Notes under the pieces: generated by a model | Told to the model about the DNA's origin: nothing | Database searches by the model: none | What the model saw: the letters and a program-made list of their open reading frames with translations, nothing else | Program-made: the position numbers and the translations under genes | Assembly: GCA_021778975.1 (NCBI GenBank) | Contig: JAJYBO010000024.1 | Span: 1 to 19,460 of the forward strand | Reading direction: 5' to 3' | Origin: Deltaproteobacteria bacterium | GTDB lineage: Bacteria > Desulfobacterota > Desulfobacteria > Desulfobacterales > Desulfatirhabdiaceae | Length of the DNA: 19,460 nt | Shown here: in pieces, positions 15,301 to 19,460 of the stretch | Layout: every line of letters begins with the position of its first letter | Numbering within the stretch: the stretch's first letter is position 1

Positions 15301-16022
15301 TGCGCGATCCGCCGGGTGAGTTCGGCGTCCTGCAAGGTTTTCTGCGATAGGCGTTCGGTAAGTCTCTGTTCGTCTTCCGGGGGTAGAAGCTGCATTCCGG
15401 CCAGTTCCGCCTGCAGTGCATCCAGCCGCCTTCGCTCTTCGGAACGACGCTCGTGGACGCGGATGGAGATTCGGCTATAGATTTCCGTGCCGGTTATTTG
15501 CTCCAGAATCGGCGCCCGTTCATCGGGCGCCGCCTGCAGAAACGCGGCGAAACCGCCCTGAGCCAGCAACATGGAACGGGTAAACTGGTCAAAATTCATG
15601 TGGGTGGCGGCTTCTATCTGATCGGCCACTCCTCGTGTTTTTGTCTCTAAAATATCACCCGTGTCGGCGTTGGCAATTTCGTGACTCGGGGGCTGAAGCT
15701 CGCCGTCCGATTTTTTTCGCGACCGATGCTGTCTCCAGGAACAGCGGTAGCAACCTTTCTGGGTTTTGAACGTGACCTCGGCGGAGCATTCCCCGGTCTG
15801 GCGGGACATGATTTCATTTCCGCTTTTGGTGATTTTGCCGAGCCGGGGCGTGCGGCCGTAAAGCGCCAGACAGATGGCGTCGAGAATGGTCGTTTTGCCT
15901 GCGCCGGTCGGGCCGGTAATGGCAAAGATGCCATTCGACGCAAATGCCGGGTGTGTCAGGTCTATTTCCCACTGACCAGCCAGTGAATTCAAGTTCTTGA
16001 ACTGTATGTGCAGAATCTGCAT
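12318..16022 (-). CDS. sbcC: Exonuclease subunit SbcC (Rad50-like ATPase)
   Basis: This is the SMC-like ATPase partner of SbcD. Together they cut DNA hairpins, protein-blocked ends and palindromes and act in double-strand break repair. The 1234 residues contain Walker A 'GPTGAGKTT' (37-45), a Q-loop 'MLLAQGGFAAFLQA' after 'FDQFTRS', and long Gln/Glu/Arg/Leu-rich coiled coils. They are broken at the middle by the zinc hook 'CPLCG' (Cys600, Cys603). Then follow the signature 'LSGGES' (1130-1135), Walker B 'LFLDEGFGALD' (about 1159-1169, Asp1162) and the switch His in 'VISHVPALQERI'. All parts are intact. ATG 16022 has GAGG at good spacing and lies 11 bp after the sbcD stop, so the two are co-translated. 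The long plus-strand open frames opposite it are shadows. Confidence 0.97.
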   Translation of the reverse strand: MQILHIQFKNLNSLAGQWEIDLTHPAFASNGIFAITGPTGAGKTTILDAICLALYGRTPRLGKITKSGNEIMSRQTGECSAEVTFKTQKGCYRCSWRQHRSRKKSDGELQPPSHEIANADTGDILETKTRGVADQIEAATHMNFDQFTRSMLLAQGGFAAFLQAAPDERAPILEQITGTEIYSRISIRVHERRSEERRRLDALQAELAGMQLLPPEDEQRLTERLSQKTLQDAELTRRIAQKHQAVIWSEGIVRLEAELTQLAQAKNMLNTRLEAFAPDQTRLDAAVRALEFAADYAALTAVRNQQEAARRTLHEYHESLPDHTRIAIQTENAMKAAVERLETKKAEHQKVQPVLRKARELDLKIAEKDAPVRAADKTIAEITASLDTLRIRWRKDSDTLADKRKKLEKLQQALKTSMADEGLVEHLAGIRGRFEVLKSLNVQLTAKLDEITHAENQVKESSAAWRKQVSHLENEKRKHAEIQISLTEKQAELLKILEDRELADWRQHHERLTAQGYLLAAAIEAAQALSESQKIAVELANRQTTLHAEVSALTAALSGHIEKQNTLEQEWELLETQLTLLKKIEALEDARCQLRDGDPCPLCGALKHPFAEGNVPAPDETRKRLTAVRKELKSVTAAISGLKVKRTSLNKDIEQAVSGRKDHMDRKEAAGRRIETIATQLSPDMELTASDPELNEKLKRLQEDNTRRLARITATIEAADTAGKALTTRREALEKAGASVVKAEHEVQTAIHKMDSAGQQCDRLKMEANGYREQQEKSLVQLQTEVRAFGVEALSVGALDDVLQQLTSRRDRWTARHKEKAELDQTIAGLEIQTSHQSEQIQKSETELKQRQEQRDHLLQERAALVRERRDIFGDKTPDDEEARLSADIEAADTQLDMARQKQISAHQELSRLKAGITELEQAIQARNLQLQASQEVFQKQIEASGFSDEESYKSACLPENERKRLAQHSQKLVIENTELTSREREKAGLLKIERQKQITEDTLEALQKALAVLEGDQKEFQQEIGGIRQKLKDNESLKAQQQERVCAITAQKRDCARWDMLHELIGSADGKKYRNFAQGLTFEMMVHHANRQLQKMTDRYLLIRDNTQPLELNVIDSYQAGEIRSTKNLSGGESFIVSLALALGLSHMASKNVRIDSLFLDEGFGALDEEALDTALETLASLRQDGKLIGVISHVPALQERIGTRIQVTPLTGGKIRILGPGCQNTTATNQTG

Positions 16023-16033
16023 GGGAAGCCTCG

Positions 16034-17263
16034 TTATTCGTTCCGGGGATCGTCTTCGTTAAGAGAGATGAGGGTCTCTCGATAGGCGCCAAGTAATTCC
16101 GGGCGCTGTGCTTCGGGGACTTCGTGGGCGGCAAGGCAGCGTTCGAATACATCGTTTTCGTTCAGATCGTCCAGTGTTTCTCCGTCATGGATTTGTCCCA
16201 ATACCCGGTTGATGATGCGGTTGTTCTTGACCATCAGAATTTCCATATGGGAGGCGCTGATGGCGTTGTCCAGCCGCTCCCGCAAATCGCCGATAACTTC
16301 ATCGCCTTCGTACACCACTTCGAGCCATGCCTGGGCGCCTGTGGTCGAAAGTTCGGTGATTCTGCCCAATATTCTTTCCTGGTCCCCCCGGATGCGTTCG
16401 AGCCGTTGAAAGACAGGGATGTCCATAAACTGAACGGTTGCCGCCCTGTTATGAAATTCAACCACATAAATCCGCTTTTGCTGCGAGGCCTCTCCGAATC
16501 CCATTGGCAGTGGAGCGCCGCTGTAGCGCACCATTTCTGAATGATGGACCTTTTGTGGAACATGGAGATGTCCCAGTGCAACATAATCAACATTTTCAGG
16601 AAAGATGTCGGCGGTCACATGGGCCAGAGAACCGATATACAGTTCTCTTACGCCGTCGCCTTCGATGGTCTGGCCTCCGGCGGTGAACAGGTGTCCCATG
16701 ACAACAACGGGAATATCCGCCCCAAGCGCTGTGCGCTTTTGTTCGGCCAGGTCAATGACTGCGGTGTAGTGGTTGCAGATGCCGTTGACGACTTTTTGCT
16801 CCTTGTCTTCCAGGCTTTCCCCGGCTTCCGCCACGCGGATGTCCCGGTCCCGCAGATAGGGGACGGCGCAAACGATCAGTTCCGGCGTATTTTGCGCATC
16901 TAAAAGCACCAGCACCTCATCTTCCGGGTTTTTGGATATACTGCCGACCACATGAACATCGAGTGCTTTGAGCAGTGCTTTGGGGGCGTCAAGAAACGAT
17001 GGGGAGTCATGGTTGCCGGCGACAACCACCACATGGCGGCAGGACGAAGCCGCCACCTGGCACAGAAAGTGGTAATACAGCTCCTGGGAGCGATGGCTTG
17101 GCGTGCTGGTGTCAAAGACATCGCCTGCCACCAGCAGGGCGTCAACATTGTTTTGATGAATTGCTTCCATCAGCCAGTTCAGAAACGCCTCAAACTCCTC
17201 ATAACGTTTTCTGCCGTAAAGAGTGCGCCCAAGATGCCAGTCGGAGGTGTGGAGTATCTTCAT
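16034..17263 (-). CDS. sbcD: Exonuclease subunit SbcD (Mre11-like nuclease)
   Basis: This is the metallophosphoesterase subunit that holds the dinuclear metal site of the SbcCD nuclease. I set the start at ATG 17263 because the protein then begins 'MKILHTSDWHLGR', the invariant N-terminus with Asp8 and His10 as metal ligands; the open frame upstream to 17365 lacks family resemblance. Other phosphoesterase motifs are 'VAGDVFDTSTPS' (Asp48), 'VAGNHDSPSF' (Asn84-His85-Asp86), 'VVMGHLFTAGG' and 'VALGHLHVPQ'. The C-terminal part contains the capping and SbcC-binding region. At 409 residues it is close to the E. coli length of 400. The ribosome site is weak (AGG about 12 bases upstream). It is the first gene of sbcD-sbcC and is divergent from the WYL regulator at 17688. 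Confidence 0.96.
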   Translation of the reverse strand: MKILHTSDWHLGRTLYGRKRYEEFEAFLNWLMEAIHQNNVDALLVAGDVFDTSTPSHRSQELYYHFLCQVAASSCRHVVVVAGNHDSPSFLDAPKALLKALDVHVVGSISKNPEDEVLVLLDAQNTPELIVCAVPYLRDRDIRVAEAGESLEDKEQKVVNGICNHYTAVIDLAEQKRTALGADIPVVVMGHLFTAGGQTIEGDGVRELYIGSLAHVTADIFPENVDYVALGHLHVPQKVHHSEMVRYSGAPLPMGFGEASQQKRIYVVEFHNRAATVQFMDIPVFQRLERIRGDQERILGRITELSTTGAQAWLEVVYEGDEVIGDLRERLDNAISASHMEILMVKNNRIINRVLGQIHDGETLDDLNENDVFERCLAAHEVPEAQRPELLGAYRETLISLNEDDPRNE

Positions 17264-17402
17264 GCCGTTTTGTACCTGATAACCGTAAATTTTTTTCGAT
17301 TTTTTCCTGTGTGGGACACCATATGTCCTGTATCGTGTGGTAGCATGGCAAGAAACGCTGTTCAATGGCTTTGAACCGCCAGATTAGGGGAGGAAAATCA
17401 TC

Positions 17403-17567
17403 ATGGCGACAATACCGTTCCCCCATGCCTGCCAGTACCGTTATCTGTATGCCTCTAAGATAATTGCCGATTTATCATTGAAAATCAACAAGACATTTTC
17501 ATTTTTCGCTGAACAGACAGCAACATGGTCTTATCGTTACCAAACCTGGCCTCGAATTCTTTCTTGA
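17403..17567 (+). CDS. Possible small protein or leader peptide (54 codons)
   Basis: ATG 17403 is preceded by GGGGAGG at 17387-17393, the strongest ribosome site in this intergenic region, 9 bases upstream. The frame runs 54 codons to TGA at 17565-17567. The peptide starts 'MATIPFPHACQYRYLYASK' and is rich in Tyr, Trp and Phe, with no signal peptide or clear transmembrane helix. The stop falls inside the hairpin at 17558-17573. I recognise no family. It could be a small protein, a leader peptide for the WYL gene, or chance. The ribosome site is the main support, and codon evidence from so short a frame is weak. Confidence 0.3.
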   Translation: MATIPFPHACQYRYLYASKIIADLSLKINKTFSFFAEQTATWSYRYQTWPRILS

Positions 17568-17608
17568 GAAAGAGGGTTTTGAGGGATAAGGTATCCGAAA
17601 TTTTTCGG
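17558..17608. promoter_or_regulatory. Cluster of three short dyads upstream of the WYL gene
   Basis: TCTTTC-TTGA-GAAAGA (17558-17573), GGATA-AGG-TATCC (17584-17596) and CCGAAA-TT-TTTCGG (17595-17608) lie within 51 bases, and the last two share a CC. They end 79 bases before the regulator's start. They could be operators for the WYL protein or a structured leader. Confidence 0.35.
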
Positions 17609-17645
17609 GCAATGTCAAAAACGTCGCCGATCAATTCAAATCTGC

Positions 17646-17666
17646 CCGAATCCGTCCGAATCCGGA
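17646..17666. promoter_or_regulatory. Tandem CCGAATCCG repeat just before the WYL gene
   Basis: The nonamer CCGAATCCG occurs at 17646-17654 and again at 17656-17664, exactly 10 bases (one helical turn) apart. The second copy overlaps a TCCG-AATC-CGGA dyad (17655-17666). The position 20-40 bases before the start codon would suit an autoregulatory operator. Confidence 0.35.
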
Positions 17667-17687
17667 CATCAAACAGGGAGATGCTAT

Positions 17688-18656
17688 ATGAAAGATTTCT
17701 GTTCGTTGGAGCGATTGTTCTGGCTTGACCAGGAGATTCGTCAGGATCATTTTCCGAATGCCGCCTCTATCGCCAAAAAATTTGAAGTTACCGCCAAAAC
17801 CATTCAGCGCAATATCAGTTTTTTTCGAGATTTCCTTCACGTACCAATTGAGTATGACAGCCACAGGCGTGGCTACTATTATTCCGACCCAAACTACAGC
17901 CTGGCCAATTTATATGCGTCGCAGGAAGAGATTCTTGCCATACTGATTGTGCGGAATCTGGTTTCTCGAAGTCAGGATGGTCTTATCGGCCCCGGTATCA
18001 CCCTGTTGAGCAATCGTTTGCTGACAGACGCCGTTCAAAAAAAGTTCAACATCGAGCGCATCGAGGAATCCTTTTCCGCGGTATGGAATGGTCATATGAG
18101 GGTCAATTCCGAAATTTTTCGTGGAACCGTTCTTGCCCTGACCGGCAGTAAGATACTGTCATTTTCCTACTGGTCACCCGGAACTGATGAAGAATCACAT
18201 CGTGAAGTAGAGCCGCATCATCTTCAGTATTACATGGCCAACTGGATGCTGATCGCCTGGTGTCATTATCGGAGAGACTGGCGCAAATTTGCGCTTTCCC
18301 GCATGGGTGACGTGAAGATGCTGCATCAAAGGTTCGACCGTAAACCCCACAAAACCTGGCGGCATCTTCAGGAGGGCGGTTTCGGCGTTTTTCAGGGAAC
18401 GGAGCTGGTCAATGTCATTCTGCAATTTACGCCATTTCGGGCGCGCTGGATTCATGAACAATTCTGGCATGAAGCGCAGCAGGTTCGTGAACTTTCGGAC
18501 GGCGGTCTGGAATTGTCGTTTCCGGTTGCGGATTTTCGTGAAGTGAAAATGAAGATTCTGCAGTTCGGCGCGGATGTCAGGGTGATCGCGCCGCCGGAGC
18601 TTCAGTGCGAAATTCAGGAGGAGATTGAAAGGATGACGCGGTTGTATGGACAGTGA
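17688..18656 (+). CDS. WYL-domain transcriptional regulator (BrxR/CapW-like architecture)
   Basis: The 322-residue protein has three parts. The first is an N-terminal winged helix-turn-helix (about 7-65), with 'NAASIAKKFEVTAKTIQRNI' as the recognition unit and 'RRGYYYSD' as the wing. The second is a WYL domain (about 140-215), with 'NWMLIAWCHYRRDWRKFALSRM' in the place of the family's WYL...R..F.l.Ri core; here the motif reads W-M-L. The third is a C-terminal WCX-like extension (about 235-322). WYL proteins bind ligands or nucleic acid and usually repress; homologues of this layout control BREX, CBASS and CRISPR loci. AGGGAG precedes ATG 17688 by about 8 bases. The gene is divergent from sbcD and is followed 46 bp later by the HIRAN gene, so it probably controls that operon and itself. 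The exact ligand cannot be inferred. Confidence 0.9.
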   Translation: MKDFCSLERLFWLDQEIRQDHFPNAASIAKKFEVTAKTIQRNISFFRDFLHVPIEYDSHRRGYYYSDPNYSLANLYASQEEILAILIVRNLVSRSQDGLIGPGITLLSNRLLTDAVQKKFNIERIEESFSAVWNGHMRVNSEIFRGTVLALTGSKILSFSYWSPGTDEESHREVEPHHLQYYMANWMLIAWCHYRRDWRKFALSRMGDVKMLHQRFDRKPHKTWRHLQEGGFGVFQGTELVNVILQFTPFRARWIHEQFWHEAQQVRELSDGGLELSFPVADFREVKMKILQFGADVRVIAPPELQCEIQEEIERMTRLYGQ

Positions 18657-18667
18657 AAATGGTTTTA

Positions 18668-18682
18668 AATCAGGCTGATTCA
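18668..18682. repeat. Palindrome-containing 15-mer, copy in front of the HIRAN gene
   Basis: AATCAGGCTGATTCA, with an AATCAG-G-CTGATT dyad, lies 12 bases after the WYL stop. The same 15 bases recur at 19165-19179 within the HIRAN coding sequence. The spaced pair could be binding sites, but chance is possible. Confidence 0.35.
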
Positions 18683-18690
18683 CATTGTCA

Positions 18691-18696
18691 AGGAGG
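18691..18696 (+). promoter_or_regulatory. Strong ribosome binding site of the HIRAN gene
   Basis: AGGAGG, a perfect Shine-Dalgarno, lies 6 bases before ATG 18703 and fixes the start of the partial gene that runs to the window end. Confidence 0.8.
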
Positions 18697-18702
18697 TTTC
18701 TC

Positions 18703-19460
18703 ATGAAATATGGTCTTAAAATATCGGGTCAAAATTTTCAGTTTTCAGAAACTGTCAGCGGTCTGCTGGATTTAGAATCAGGCGGTGACTTATCTCCGGA
18801 AACCACTCAATTGTTTCAATTTGATGAAATCGGCCGTCAGGCGATACTGGAAATGCAGGGGACGCCGTCCATGCAGGCATCCAGGGCCTTCCATTACCGC
18901 TTTTTGGTCAAAGCCGCAAGAATTGTTTCCTTTTATCAGGCCGGCGTCACGTTCAAATCAGCGATCTGGATCAATTATGACTTTATCAGCGACACAGGCT
19001 ACCTGACCCTTCTGCGAGCCATGCTCGGGCCGCAGTCCTGCAATGAGCTTTTTTTCGAATTTGCACTGGGTGCCTATGGCAATCCGGATATCTCAAAAAC
19101 AAATACAGTCCGGCTCATCGGCGGCGTTCCGGCGGATTTGGACAGGGCCGCCCGTCAGTGGTTCAATCAGGCTGATTCATTTTCTACACGGGTCGTTGGA
19201 TTTGGCTATCGAAAAGATCGTTTTGTCCGACCCGGCATAGATACGGACAGTCTGACACTTGCGGTTGACGATCCGGTTTTTGTGGTGCGTGAACCTCAGA
19301 ATACCCATGATTCAAACGCCATTTCGCTTCTCTGGAAAAATGGAGAAAAACTTGGCTATCTCCGCAGAAATATCGCAAAACAGGTTGCGCCTTTAATGGA
19401 TCAAGGTTGTCTGTACACCGCCAGTATTTCCGCAGTGTTGGGACATTTTCGGGCGGAGAT
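18703..19460 (+). CDS. HIRAN-domain protein with unrecognised N-terminal region (3' truncated)
   Basis: From ATG 18703 the frame is open for 252 codons and leaves the window without a stop. Residues about 190-250 match the HIRAN pattern: 'VFVVREPQNTHDSNAISLLW', then 'GEKLGYLRRNIAKQVAPLMD' and a following beta strand. That is the 'REP.N..D.NAI.v....g..lGYlpr..a..la' layout. HIRAN domains bind DNA ends or stalled forks and are found alone or fused to SNF2 or nuclease modules. Residues 1-185 I do not recognise; they contain aromatic and hydrophobic blocks ('FHYRFLVKAARIVSFYQAG', 'NELFFEFALGAYG') and no signal peptide. It follows the WYL regulator by 46 bp on the same strand, so an operon is likely. 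Whether a helicase or nuclease domain follows is outside the window. Confidence 0.8.
   Translation, partial: MKYGLKISGQNFQFSETVSGLLDLESGGDLSPETTQLFQFDEIGRQAILEMQGTPSMQASRAFHYRFLVKAARIVSFYQAGVTFKSAIWINYDFISDTGYLTLLRAMLGPQSCNELFFEFALGAYGNPDISKTNTVRLIGGVPADLDRAARQWFNQADSFSTRVVGFGYRKDRFVRPGIDTDSLTLAVDDPVFVVREPQNTHDSNAISLLWKNGEKLGYLRRNIAKQVAPLMDQGCLYTASISAVLGHFRAE
19165..19179. repeat. Palindrome-containing 15-mer, copy inside the HIRAN gene
   Basis: This is identical to 18668-18682 (AATCAG-G-CTGATT plus CA) and lies in coding sequence, about 500 bases downstream of the first copy. Confidence 0.35.

Larger units (their letters stand above)
17264..17687. other. 424-bp divergent intergenic region between sbcD and the WYL regulator
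   Basis: The region is AT-rich next to sbcD and must hold promoters for both directions. I found no pair of -35/-10 boxes strong enough to call. It contains a dyad GGACA-N5-TGTCC (17314-17328), a possible short ORF (17403-17567), and a cluster of dyads close to the regulator: 17558-17573, 17584-17596, 17595-17608, 17655-17666. No tRNA, CRISPR repeat units or transposon ends were seen. Confidence 0.6.

Noticed and set aside
17264..17687. CRISPR leader or array near the WYL gene
   Set aside because: No regularly spaced repeats of 24-40 bases are present; only short dyads.
17525..17728. A 67-codon plus-strand frame overlapping the WYL start
   Set aside because: It has no ribosome site and overlaps the well-supported regulator in another frame.

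Overview
The window reads as part of a Gram-negative, respiring bacterial chromosome. I favour a Desulfobacterota (sulfate-reducer-like) host, with low to moderate confidence. The grounds are the complex I subunits, an outer-membrane autotransporter barrel, a DUF1566/Lcl-type exported protein, moderately high GC and a short intergenic repeat of a kind I associate with that group. No RNA gene, CRISPR array, transposase or integrase was seen.

Layout. (1) 2-805 (+): the C-terminal barrel of an autotransporter, cut by the window edge and visibly AT-richer than what follows. (2) 869-6099 (+): nuoK-nuoL-nuoM-nuoN, the membrane proton-pumping arm of NADH:quinone oxidoreductase. It starts abruptly at nuoK with no nuoJ or other nuo gene before it. 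(3) 6238-9057 (+): a probable two-gene unit of a YqjM-type Old Yellow Enzyme and an NCS2 nucleobase permease whose C-terminus carries an anti-sigma/histidine-kinase-like ATPase domain. (4) 12209-9052 (-): an exported tandem DUF1566 protein, then shikimate kinase and chorismate synthase, closely packed. The aroC stop overlaps the permease stop tail to tail. (5) 17263-12318 (-): sbcD-sbcC, the Mre11/Rad50-type nuclease. (6) 17264-17687: a 424-bp divergent region with several small dyads and a possible 54-codon ORF. (7) 17688-19460 (+): a WYL-domain regulator followed by a HIRAN-domain protein that runs off the end.

The parts most worth a second look are the permease-kinase fusion with its oxidoreductase partner, and the right edge. 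There a BrxR/CapW-like WYL regulator and a HIRAN protein with an unrecognised N-terminal half stand head to head with sbcDC. That resembles the entry to a DNA-repair or defence locus lying outside the window. The respiratory, shikimate and SbcCD genes look intact and ordinary.
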